Assembly (NCBI RefSeq): GCF_016862555.1
Contig: NZ_BONE01000032.1
Location: 27,183-91,182 of the forward strand
Length of the DNA stretch: 64,000 nucleotides
Direction: 5' to 3'
Source: Asanoa siamensis
GTDB taxonomy: Bacteria; Actinomycetota; Actinomycetes; Mycobacteriales; Micromonosporaceae
A model generated the notes under the pieces. It ran no database searches. It saw only the letters and a program-made list of their open reading frames with translations, and was not told the DNA's origin. The position numbers and the translations under genes were made by a program. This document shows positions 1 through 6,814 of this stretch, piece after piece. Within the stretch, counting starts at the first letter, position 1. Each line of letters starts with the position of its first letter.

Positions 1-239
1 TGCCGGTCGGTGTGCCCGATCCGGTCGATGTCGACGGTGCGCACGCAGCGCTGCGCCGTCGTCAGCCGGGGCCGGGGCGGGCGGTCGAGCCCCAGGAAGA
101 AGGGCTTGAACTGGACCATGCCCGCGTTGGTGAACAGCAGGTCGCGGTCGTCGGTGAAGAGCGGGCCGGGCGGCAGCTCGAGGTGGTCGAGGCCGCGGAA
201 GTAGTCGAGAAAGGTCGTGCGTATCTGGTCGGATCGCAT
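1..239 (-). CDS. alaS: Alanyl-tRNA synthetase-like protein, N-terminal part (runs off left edge)
   Basis: Only the first 79 codons lie in the window. The reading frame begins MRSDQIRTTFLDYF and continues with LLFTNAGMVQFKPFFLG and QRCVRTVDIDRIGHTDR. These match the class II catalytic core of alanyl-tRNA synthetase (normally LLFTNAGMxxFKxyFLG and QKCxRTxDIexVGkTxRH), which charges tRNA-Ala in the cytoplasm. It departs from the usual actinobacterial AlaS: PPGPL replaces PSASL and IGHTDR replaces VGKTTR. It could therefore be a second, specialised paralogue rather than the housekeeping enzyme. No strong Shine-Dalgarno precedes the ATG. The family call is firm; whether it is full length and functional cannot be seen here. 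Confidence 0.8.
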   Translation of the reverse strand, partial: MRSDQIRTTFLDYFRGLDHLELPPGPLFTDDRDLLFTNAGMVQFKPFFLGLDRPPRPRLTTAQRCVRTVDIDRIGHTDR

Positions 240-476
240 GATCTGTCGCCGTTTCGGGAGGACAGCGCGAACACGCTCACGACCCCGGCTGTCGAGGCGG
301 GGTCCTCACCGCGAAGACGTCGCGAACGCGTGGATCGGTTGGCGCACACACGCCGAGCCGGCACCGAGGATCAGGCGAGGACGAAGCCCTCGACGATCGG
401 CTCGGCGCGGCTAGCTCGCCGCCCACCCACGCACATGCCTCCATGATGACCATCGCGGGTCGCATCGACAACCGCT
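240..476. other. Intergenic region upstream of alaS-like gene
   Basis: No convincing gene. It contains one small inverted repeat (GACCCCG at 281-287 and CGGGGTC at 298-304, 10-base loop), about 40 bases upstream of the alaS-like start on that strand. This could be a leader hairpin or chance in GC-rich DNA. Short open frames here show no family resemblance. Confidence 0.4.
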
Positions 477-1205
477 TTAGATCGGATCCCAGGGTACGGA
501 GGCGAACAGCGCGTCGAGGTCCGCCATGAGCGCCGGATCCGGCAGCGTGGGAATGTCGTCGATCGATGCCACGGCCACGTGCCCGATCGAGTTGACCGTG
601 AAGGCACCGCGGAAGCCCGCGACGTCGGCCAGGGTGATCCGTTGCCGCGTGGTCGGGCGGTGCTGCTCGACCAGCCGCATCGCGGTGCCGTGCAGCCATG
701 GCGGGGCCGGCCAGACGACCGTGCCGTCGGCGGCGAAGAACCCGATGTTGGCGATCGCCGTCTCCGCGATCGTGCCGTCGCCGTCGACCAGCAGCGCCTC
801 GTCGTAACCCCGCGCCCGGACCCGCCGGGCCCACTCCCCCTGCGCGAACCCGCCGAGATGCTTGAGATGCGGGAACGGGCGGAGGTAGGGCACCGACCGC
901 AGGCGCTGCGGCGCCGGCACAGGCGGCGTCGGCGCGGCGACCGTCACGGCCGTGCGGCCGGGCTCGCGCACGGTGACCCGGACCGCGGCGTCCGCGGCGC
1001 CGGCCAGTGCGTGCCGGATCAGGCGGCGCACCTCGGCACCGTCCAGCGGCTCGCCGAACAGCTCGCGGTTGGCGGCGTCGAGCCGGTCGAGGTGGTTGGC
1101 CAGCCCCTGGACGCCACCGCCGCGGACCTGCATGGCGGTGAAATGGCCGTAGGCCGAGGCGACCTCCTCCGCCTCCGCCGCCCGGCCGTTCACTTCGATG
1201 CGCAT
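477..1205 (-). CDS. Class IV PLP-dependent aminotransferase (aminodeoxychorismate lyase / branched-chain aminotransferase family)
   Basis: A 242-residue protein of fold-type IV PLP enzymes. The diagnostic stretch is LKHLGGFAQGEWARRVRARG followed by YDEALLVDGDGTIAETAIAN. It carries the probable Schiff-base lysine (about K115) and the conserved E-x-x-x-x-N segment that contacts PLP. The family includes branched-chain aminotransferases, D-amino-acid aminotransferases and aminodeoxychorismate lyase; the substrate cannot be chosen from sequence. The ATG at 1205 was chosen because MRIEVNGRAA matches the usual short beta-strand start; an upstream ATG at 1268 would add a low-complexity tail. It stands alone between the alaS-like gene and a secreted protease. 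Confidence 0.8.
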   Translation of the reverse strand: MRIEVNGRAAEAEEVASAYGHFTAMQVRGGGVQGLANHLDRLDAANRELFGEPLDGAEVRRLIRHALAGAADAAVRVTVREPGRTAVTVAAPTPPVPAPQRLRSVPYLRPFPHLKHLGGFAQGEWARRVRARGYDEALLVDGDGTIAETAIANIGFFAADGTVVWPAPPWLHGTAMRLVEQHRPTTRQRITLADVAGFRGAFTVNSIGHVAVASIDDIPTLPDPALMADLDALFASVPWDPI

Positions 1206-1297
1206 CGGCCTATGGTCGCGCGACGGCCCCCGGCTCGGGGTCCGGGGGCCGTCGGTGGTCCGTCGCATGCGACGCGGCAGACCTCATCGGGGAGGGG

Positions 1298-2311
1298 TCA
1301 GAAGACCTGGACGCCGTACGCGTTGAGGGCCTCGACGACCGGCTGGAAGTAGGTCGTGCCACCGCTGGTGCAGTTGCCGCTGCCGCCGGAGGTCAGACCC
1401 AGCGCCACGGAACCGGTGTAGAGCGGGCCGCCGCTGTCGCCGGGCTGCGCGCAGACGTTGGTGCGGATCATGCCGGTGACGGTGCCCTGCGGGTAGCGCA
1501 CGGTCGCGTTGAGACCGAGCACCGAGCCGCTGCGCGTGCCGGTGGTGCTGCCGCGGCGGTTGACCCGCTCGCCGACCTGGGCGTTGCGCGCGGAGGCGAT
1601 GTCCTGGCTGCCGACGGCGCCGGAGATCGTGATCGACGTGTTGGTGTAGCGGACGATGCCGTAGTCGTTGCCCGGGAAGCTGGTGCCGGCCCGGGTGCCG
1701 AGCGTCTGGCTGCCGTTGGTCCACGTCGTGCCGGCGTTGGTGCAGTGCCCGGCGGTCAGGAAGTAGTAGGTGCTGCCGGACCGCACGTTGAAGCCGAGCG
1801 AGCAGCGCGAGCCGCCGGTGTAGATGGCGTCGCCGCCGGAGATGGTCCGGGTGAGCTTGCCGGACATCCGCTCGAGCCGGGCCGCACCCTTGGACGCGGC
1901 GACCGCGCTCTCGAGCAGGGCGAGCTTGGCGCCGGTCACGGTGGTGTCGGCCTCGACCACGACCTGGTTGGCGACCGTGTCGACCGAGATCGCGGTGCCG
2001 ACGATGCCCTTGTCGACGCTGGCCTGCAGCGCGTTGAGGTCGGCGGCGCTGCGCGCGACCAGGCGGGCCTTGCCGCCGCGGGCCTGCACGGCCTTGGCGG
2101 TCGCGGCGTCGGTGACCGTGACGACCGTCGCGCCGGACGAGTCGACATAGGTGCCGGCGGAGCGGTCGGCGCCGAGCGAGTCGGCGAGGGTGACGGCGGC
2201 GTCCATGGCCAGCGGGGTCGGAGCCGCTTGAGCCGGGGACGCCACGGACAGTGCTCCCGCCACCAGGGTCGTGGCTGTGGCGGAGAGCATGACGCGTCGG
2301 GTGAGCTTCAC
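1298..2311 (-). CDS. Secreted S1 (streptogrisin / alpha-lytic type) serine protease with pro-region
   Basis: A 337-residue preproenzyme. A twin-Arg-containing signal (MKLTRRVML..., cleavage near ASPAQA-AP, residue 29/30) is followed by a pro-region to about residue 155. The mature domain begins near [14 protein letters not shown]. The triad is visible: H189 in TAGHC, D216 in GNDYGIV, S293 in GDSGGP. Paired cysteines (C170/C190 and C287 with a late Cys in GNCTSGG) match the two streptogrisin disulfides. The GTG start at 2311 is supported by GGGAGGATCA directly upstream; an in-frame upstream ATG would add a non-signal tail. It should be exported and self-processed. It stands alone, with its own promoter upstream. 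Confidence 0.92.
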   Translation of the reverse strand: MKLTRRVMLSATATTLVAGALSVASPAQAAPTPLAMDAAVTLADSLGADRSAGTYVDSSGATVVTVTDAATAKAVQARGGKARLVARSAADLNALQASVDKGIVGTAISVDTVANQVVVEADTTVTGAKLALLESAVAASKGAARLERMSGKLTRTISGGDAIYTGGSRCSLGFNVRSGSTYYFLTAGHCTNAGTTWTNGSQTLGTRAGTSFPGNDYGIVRYTNTSITISGAVGSQDIASARNAQVGERVNRRGSTTGTRSGSVLGLNATVRYPQGTVTGMIRTNVCAQPGDSGGPLYTGSVALGLTSGGSGNCTSGGTTYFQPVVEALNAYGVQVF

Positions 2312-2372
2312 TGATCCTCCCGGGGGATGTGGACCGGCCGGTCGGCCGATCCGGAGGCATCGATCTGCCGAC

Positions 2373-2401
2373 ATGCTTCCAGCCGAATAGATCGTCGTCA
2401 A
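2373..2401 (-). promoter_or_regulatory. Possible sigma70-type promoter of the S1 protease
   Basis: Reading the minus strand, TTGACG (2396-2401) is followed after 17 bases by AAGCAT (2373-2378), leaving a leader of about 60 bases with a good Shine-Dalgarno. The -10 match is only partial, so this is tentative. Confidence 0.35.
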
Positions 2402-2493
2402 CGTTTTCAGGACGACCGATCCTGACCATTAGGTCGACGTCATACCACCGGGATAATGCAACTCGCCATTGGCGATAATAAATGCGTTGAAAC

Positions 2494-3258
2494 TCAGGGT
2501 CGCCAGGAGAAATTCGCGCGGCGACGCTCGAGGAAGGCGGCCGCCCCCTCCGCCACGTCCCCGGCCCGCAGCATCTCCGCCTGCCAGAACGCGTCCCGCC
2601 GCACCGACGGCCGCCCCGCCACGGCCAGGTCGATCGTCTCCTTCGCCGCCGCGATCGACAGCTGCGACCGTTCCGCGATCGTGTCGACCAGCCGGGCCAC
2701 GTGCGCGTCGAGATCGTCGACCGCGACCACCTCGTCGACGAGACCGATCGTGGCCGCCCGGGTGGCGTCGATCTGGTCGGCCGTGAACAGCAGCCACTTC
2801 GCCGCGCCCGGGCCGACCAGGCCGAGCAGCCGCCGGGTGGTCGGCCCCGGGTACGCGATCCCGAGCCGGGCCGGCGGCACGGCGAACCGCGCGTCCACCG
2901 CCGCGATCCGCAGGTCACACGCCACCGCGAGCTGGCAGCCACCGCCGACGCAGTGCCCCCGGACCCGGGCGATCGTCGGCTTCGGGAACGCCGCCAGCCG
3001 CTCCTCCGCCCGGGCCGGCGGGCTGTCCGGCCCGACCAGGTCCCGCACGCCGGTCAGGTCGGCACCGGCGCTGAACGTGCCGCCGGCGCCGGTCAGCACC
3101 AGCGCACGCACGGCGGGGTCGGCGGCGGCGCGGTCCAGCAGGTCCGGCAGGCGCCGCCACATCGCCGGGGTCAGCGCGTTGCGGCGCGGCGGGTTGCTGA
3201 TCGTGATGGTCGCGGTGTGCCCCGTGACGGACAGCTCGACCGTGCCTTCGTCGTTCAC
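2494..3258 (-). CDS. Enoyl-CoA hydratase/isomerase family protein
   Basis: A 254-residue crotonase-fold protein. It has the oxyanion-hole segment GTFSAGADLTG and the second active-site segment GHCVGGGCQLAVACDLRIA, both typical of enoyl-CoA hydratases, plus the IGLVDEVV helix of the family. It probably acts on an acyl-CoA thioester in fatty-acid or aromatic-acid breakdown; the substrate is not predictable. The first catalytic Glu of mitochondrial-type hydratases (GNExxxG) is not obvious, since GGCQL occupies that place, so isomerase or other crotonase chemistry is possible. The GTG start at 3258 is preceded by TAGCGT-N6, a leaderless-promoter layout. It is divergent from the DinB-like gene, 27 bp away. 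Confidence 0.88.
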   Translation of the reverse strand: MNDEGTVELSVTGHTATITISNPPRRNALTPAMWRRLPDLLDRAAADPAVRALVLTGAGGTFSAGADLTGVRDLVGPDSPPARAEERLAAFPKPTIARVRGHCVGGGCQLAVACDLRIAAVDARFAVPPARLGIAYPGPTTRRLLGLVGPGAAKWLLFTADQIDATRAATIGLVDEVVAVDDLDAHVARLVDTIAERSQLSIAAAKETIDLAVAGRPSVRRDAFWQAEMLRAGDVAEGAAAFLERRRANFSWRP

Positions 3259-3264
3259 GCGCCG

Positions 3265-3270
3265 ACGCTA
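3265..3270 (-). promoter_or_regulatory. Leaderless -10 box TAGCGT for the enoyl-CoA hydratase
   Basis: On the minus strand TAGCGT lies exactly 6 bases before the GTG start at 3258 and no Shine-Dalgarno is present. This is the arrangement known for leaderless actinobacterial mRNAs. Confidence 0.5.
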
Positions 3271-3285
3271 CTCAACGGGGGCATC

Positions 3286-3801
3286 ATGGTGCGGGTGAAC
3301 ATCAACGACCTGCTGAGTGACGCGTTCGGCCGGTTGCCGGGTCTGGTCCGCGGCGCGGTCGCCGGGCTCGACGCCGAGCAGCTGCGCCGGCCCCCGGCGC
3401 CCGGCGCCAACACGGTCGGCTGGCTCGTCTGGCACCTGACCCGGATCCAGGACCACCACGTCGCCGACCTGATCGGCGACGACCAGATCTGGGTGACCGG
3501 CCCCTGGGCGCCCCGCTTCGAGCTGGAGCCGGACCCGGACGAGACCGGGTACGCGCACGGCCCCGACGAGGTGCTCGGCGTCCGCCCGGCCAGCGGCAAG
3601 GTGCTGGTGGACTACTACTCGGCGGTGCACGAGCGGACGGCGGCGCTGGTCAACGCGGTCACCGAGGAGGACCTGAGCCGGATCGTGGACCGCTCGTGGA
3701 ACCCGCCGGTGACGATGGGCGTACGCCTGCTCAGCGTCCTCAACGACGACGTGCAACACGTCGGCCAGGCCGCGTACGTGCGGGGCATCATCCTCCGCTG
3801 A
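3286..3801 (+). CDS. DinB-superfamily protein (DUF664 / mycothiol-dependent enzyme type)
   Basis: A 171-residue four-helix-bundle protein of the DinB/YfiT superfamily. Helix 1 carries LPGLVRGAVAGLDAEQL. The segment NTVGWLVWHLTRIQDHHVAD holds two of the usual metal-ligand histidines, and the C-terminal helix (LLSVLNDDVQHVGQAAYVRG) the third. In actinobacteria such proteins are often mycothiol-dependent S-transferases or DUF664 proteins, but the substrate is unknown. ATG 3286 was chosen (MVRVNINDLL); GTG 3289 is an alternative. Its 3' end overlaps the convergent pirin gene by 14 bp. Confidence 0.8.
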   Translation: MVRVNINDLLSDAFGRLPGLVRGAVAGLDAEQLRRPPAPGANTVGWLVWHLTRIQDHHVADLIGDDQIWVTGPWAPRFELEPDPDETGYAHGPDEVLGVRPASGKVLVDYYSAVHERTAALVNAVTEEDLSRIVDRSWNPPVTMGVRLLSVLNDDVQHVGQAAYVRGIILR

Positions 3802-4741
3802 GGGTGTTCCCGTGGCGGTCCCGGACCTTCAGCTTCGTCGTCGGTAGGGCGGGTGCGGGCAGCGCCTCGCCCGCGTAGCCGCGGACCACGCCGAACCGGT
3901 CGCCGGTCGTCCACTCCTCGCGGGCAGCGCGGATCTCGGCGTCGCTGCGGGCGACGAAGTTCCACCACATCACCAGCGGCTCCTCGAACGGCACGCCGCC
4001 GAGCAGGAACAGCCGCGCGCCGTCGGCGCTGGCGACGGTGGTCGTCGTGCGCTCCTCGCCGAGGTAGAGCAGCGAACCCGGGGTCAGCTCGGTGCCGTCG
4101 ACCTCGGCCGCGCCGTCGAGCGAGAGCAGGCCGTACTCGAAGTCGGGCCGCAACGCCACGTCGAGCCGCGCGCCCGGCTCGAAGAGCAGCTCCGCGCCGA
4201 GCAGCGGCGTGTGCACGCGCGCCGGCGACCGCAGCTCACCCAGCTCGCCCACGACGACCGTGGTCGTCACCCCGCCGCGGGTATCGGCCGGCAGCGCCGC
4301 GTGGTGCTCGAACCGGGCCGGCTGGTGCCGGGCGTCCTCGGGCAGAGCGACCCAGAGCTGGATGCCGTGCATCAGCGGCGGGTGCACGGCCGGCGACTCC
4401 TCGGAGTGCGAGATGCCGTGTCCGGAGGTCATCAGGTTGAGCTGGCCGGGCAGGATCGTCTGCAGGCTGCCGAGGCTGTCGCGGTGCAGCACCTCGCCGG
4501 CGACCAGCCAGGTGACGGTCTGCAGGCCGGTGTGCGGGTGCGGCGGCACCTGCATGCCGGGCCGGTTGACCACGTCGTCGGGCCCGAACGCGTCGACGAA
4601 ACACCACGCGCCGATCATGCGGCGGGGTCGTTGCGGCAGGAGCCGCCGGACGGTGGTGTAGCGCCCGAGCGGCACGTCGTGCCCGGGCAGCAGGACACTG
4701 GCGGGCAGCCCGGCCAGCGTCACGGCGCCATCAGTGCTCAC
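3788..4741 (-). CDS. Pirin family protein (cupin, metal-binding)
   Basis: A 317-residue bicupin. The pirin N-terminal cupin metal site is present: PPHPHTGLQTVTW supplies two histidines, and GHGISHSEES supplies the third His and the Glu. The C-terminal domain (EYGLLSLDGAAEVDG... and GGVPFEEPLVMWWNFVAR) is the pirin_C signature. Bacterial pirins bind Fe(II) and some act as quercetinases or bind metabolic enzymes; the role here is unknown. The GTG start is preceded on its strand by TAGGCT-N7, a leaderless layout. It is divergent from the DUF2461 gene, with 41 bp between the starts, and convergent with the DinB-like gene. Confidence 0.92.
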   Translation of the reverse strand: MSTDGAVTLAGLPASVLLPGHDVPLGRYTTVRRLLPQRPRRMIGAWCFVDAFGPDDVVNRPGMQVPPHPHTGLQTVTWLVAGEVLHRDSLGSLQTILPGQLNLMTSGHGISHSEESPAVHPPLMHGIQLWVALPEDARHQPARFEHHAALPADTRGGVTTTVVVGELGELRSPARVHTPLLGAELLFEPGARLDVALRPDFEYGLLSLDGAAEVDGTELTPGSLLYLGEERTTTTVASADGARLFLLGGVPFEEPLVMWWNFVARSDAEIRAAREEWTTGDRFGVVRGYAGEALPAPALPTTKLKVRDRHGNTLSGG

Positions 4742-4748
4742 CCTTGCG

Positions 4749-4754
4749 AGCCTA
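4749..4754 (-). promoter_or_regulatory. Leaderless -10 box TAGGCT for pirin
   Basis: TAGGCT on the minus strand sits 7 bases before the GTG start at 4741, with no Shine-Dalgarno between. It lies back to back with the plus-strand TAGGGT box 15 bp away. Confidence 0.5.
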
Positions 4755-4769
4755 GCCCGGTGGCGGCGG

Positions 4770-4775
4770 TAGGGT
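4770..4775 (+). promoter_or_regulatory. Leaderless -10 box TAGGGT for the DUF2461 gene
   Basis: TAGGGT lies 7 bases before the GTG start at 4783 and no ribosome-binding site is present, as expected of a leaderless transcript. Confidence 0.5.
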
Positions 4776-4782
4776 CGCAGAC

Positions 4783-5421
4783 GTGGCGTTCCGTGGCTGG
4801 CCGAGCGAGGCTCTGGAGTTCTACGAGGGGCTCGAGGCCGACAACTCGAAGACCTACTGGACGGCGCACAAGGCGGTTTACGACGACCAGGTGCGGGCGC
4901 CCATGCAGGCGCTGCTCGACGAGCTCGAGCCCGAGTTCGGGGCCGGCCGGATCTTCCGGCCCTACCGGGACGTCCGGTTCAGCGCCGACAAGTCGCCCTA
5001 CAAGACGGCCATCGCCGCGCGGCTCGACCTCGGCGGCTACGTCCACCTGTCGGCGCAGGGTCTGGCCGCCGGGTCCGGCATGTACCACATGGAGCGCGAC
5101 CAGCTCGCCCGCTACCGGGCGGCCGTCGACGACGACGGCAGCGGGCCGCGACTGGCGGCGCTCGTCGCCGAGGCGGCCGCCGACGGTGTCGCGATCCACG
5201 GTCACGACCAGCTCAAGCGGGTGCCACGCGGTTACGACAAGGACCACCCCCGGGCCGACCTGTTGCGGCACAAGGGCGTCGTCGCCTGGAAGGAGTGGCC
5301 GGTCGCGCCGTGGCTCGGGACCGCCGCCGCGAAGCGCAGGGTGGCAGACTTCCTGCGCGCGTCGGCTCCGCTCAACCAGTGGCTGGCCACCTTCGTGGGG
5401 CCCAGCATCCCCGACGCCTGA
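4783..5421 (+). CDS. DUF2461 (TIGR02453) family protein
   Basis: A 212-residue soluble protein. The opening FRGWPSEALEFYEGLEADNSK and RPYRDVRFSADKSPYKTAIA followed by a glycine-rich YVHLSAQGLAAGSGMYHMER stretch are the hallmarks of DUF2461, a widespread family of unknown biochemical function. Length is typical. The GTG start is fixed by the family N-terminus and by the TAGGGT box 7 bases upstream. It is followed after 17 bp by the PIG-L deacetylase gene with its own ribosome-binding site, so the two may be co-transcribed. Confidence 0.85.
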   Translation: MAFRGWPSEALEFYEGLEADNSKTYWTAHKAVYDDQVRAPMQALLDELEPEFGAGRIFRPYRDVRFSADKSPYKTAIAARLDLGGYVHLSAQGLAAGSGMYHMERDQLARYRAAVDDDGSGPRLAALVAEAAADGVAIHGHDQLKRVPRGYDKDHPRADLLRHKGVVAWKEWPVAPWLGTAAAKRRVADFLRASAPLNQWLATFVGPSIPDA

Positions 5422-5438
5422 CCGATAGGAGTCCCGCC

Positions 5439-6173
5439 TTGTCCGACCTCACGCCGTACACGTCGCTGCCCGAGGACTGGGAGCGGGCGCTGGCCGTGGT
5501 GGCCCACCCCGACGACCTCGAGTTCGGCTCCGCGGCCGCGGTGGCGCGCTGGACCGACCAGGGCAAGGAGGTCGTCTACTGCCTGGTCACCAGCGGCGAG
5601 GCCGGCATCGACGGGCTGGCACCCGACGAGACCACGGTGGTTCGCGAGGCGGAGCAGCGTGCGTCGGCGGGCGCGGTCGGCGTCTCGAAGGTCGAGTTCC
5701 TCGGGCTGCCCGACGGCATCCTGGAATACGGCGTCGCGCTGCGCCGGGCGATCACCGCGGTGGTCCGCACGCACCGCCCGGACATCGTCATCACCAACAA
5801 CTTCCGGGAGACCTGGGACGGCGCCGAGGCGCTCAACCAGGCCGACCACATCGCGACCGGGCGGGCCACCCTCGACGCGGTCCGCGACGCCGGCAACCGC
5901 TGGATCTTCCCGGAGCTGGGCCTCGAGCCGTGGAACAAGGTCCGCCAGGTCTGGGCCGCCGGCTCCCCGGACGGAAAACACGCGGTCGACATCACCGGTA
6001 CGTTCGACCGCGGCATCCAGTCGCTCGAGGCGCACGAGGCCTACCTGCGCGGGCTCGGCGAGGGCGCGTTCGACCCGGAGGAGTTCCTGGAGGGCATCGG
6101 CCGCGCGGCCGGCACCCGCCTGGGCACCCGCTACGCCGCGCCGTTCGAGGTCTTCACGATCAACCTGTTCTAG
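5439..6173 (+). CDS. PIG-L / LmbE family N-acetylglucosaminyl deacetylase-like protein
   Basis: A 244-residue zinc-dependent deacetylase-fold protein. The metal-binding motif AHPDD lies near residue 26, followed by EFGSAAAVARW and the ITNNFRETWDG and NQADHIATGRATLDAV segments that complete the site. The family includes MshB and Mca of mycothiol metabolism and antibiotic deacetylases. This member is shorter than MshB, and its substrate is undetermined. The TTG start at 5439 is supported by ATAGGAG upstream. Its stop overlaps the stop of the convergent response-regulator gene. Confidence 0.87.
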   Translation: MSDLTPYTSLPEDWERALAVVAHPDDLEFGSAAAVARWTDQGKEVVYCLVTSGEAGIDGLAPDETTVVREAEQRASAGAVGVSKVEFLGLPDGILEYGVALRRAITAVVRTHRPDIVITNNFRETWDGAEALNQADHIATGRATLDAVRDAGNRWIFPELGLEPWNKVRQVWAAGSPDGKHAVDITGTFDRGIQSLEAHEAYLRGLGEGAFDPEEFLEGIGRAAGTRLGTRYAAPFEVFTINLF

Positions 6174-6814
6174 CGGGCCCCGTCGAGGAAGGCGAGCACC
6201 GCCAGGACCCGGCGGTTGTCGTCGTCGGAGACCGCCAGCCCCAGCTTCCCGAAGATGCTGGCCGTGTGCTTGCCCACCGCGCTCTCGCTGAGGAACAGCC
6301 GCTGGCCGATCGCCGCGTTGGACCGGCCCTCGGCCATCAGCTCCAGCACCTCGCGCTCGCGCGGCGTGAGCCGGCCGACCGTGTCGTCGCTGCGGGCGAA
6401 GAGCTTGGCGATCACGTCCGGGTCCATGGCGGTGCCACCGGCGGCGACCCGGCGCACCGCGTCGACGAACTGCTCGGCGTTGAACACCCGGTCCTTGAGC
6501 AGGTAGCCGACGCCGCCGGTGCCGTCGGCCAGCAACTCGCGGGCGTAGAGCCGCTCGACGTGCTGCGAGAGCACGAGCACCGGCAGCCCGGGCACCTGCC
6601 GCCGGGCGGCCAGGGCCGCCTGCAGCCCCTCGTCGGTCTGGGTCGGCGGCAGCCGCACGTCGACCACGGCGACGTCGGGCCGCTCGTCGAGCAGCGCGCG
6701 GAGCAGGTCGGGGCCGTTGTCGACGGCGGCGACGATCTCGAACCCGTGCGCGCCCAGGAGCTGCTTCAGCCCTTCCCGGAGGAGGTAGAGGTCCTCCGCG
6801 AGGACAACGCGCAC
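6170..6814 (-). CDS. NarL/FixJ-type response regulator
   Basis: A 214-residue two-domain regulator. The receiver domain has the acidic pair E7/D8, the phospho-acceptor D52 in VAVVDVRLPP, and the conserved Lys in GYLLKDRV. The C-terminal LuxR-type helix-turn-helix begins at LTPREREVLELMAEGRSN. It should be phosphorylated by the kinase encoded immediately upstream, whose gene overlaps it by 49 bp. The GTG start follows GGAGGTGCC. Its closest relative in the window is the regulator at 63021-63674. Likely targets are its own operon or the adjacent ABC exporter. Confidence 0.93.
   Translation of the reverse strand: MRVVLAEDLYLLREGLKQLLGAHGFEIVAAVDNGPDLLRALLDERPDVAVVDVRLPPTQTDEGLQAALAARRQVPGLPVLVLSQHVERLYARELLADGTGGVGYLLKDRVFNAEQFVDAVRRVAAGGTAMDPDVIAKLFARSDDTVGRLTPREREVLELMAEGRSNAAIGQRLFLSESAVGKHTASIFGKLGLAVSDDDNRRVLAVLAFLDGAR

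Noticed and set aside
1284..2942. A 552-codon frame spanning the protease and enoyl-CoA hydratase genes
   Set aside because: It crosses two genes in the wrong frame and contains no domain.
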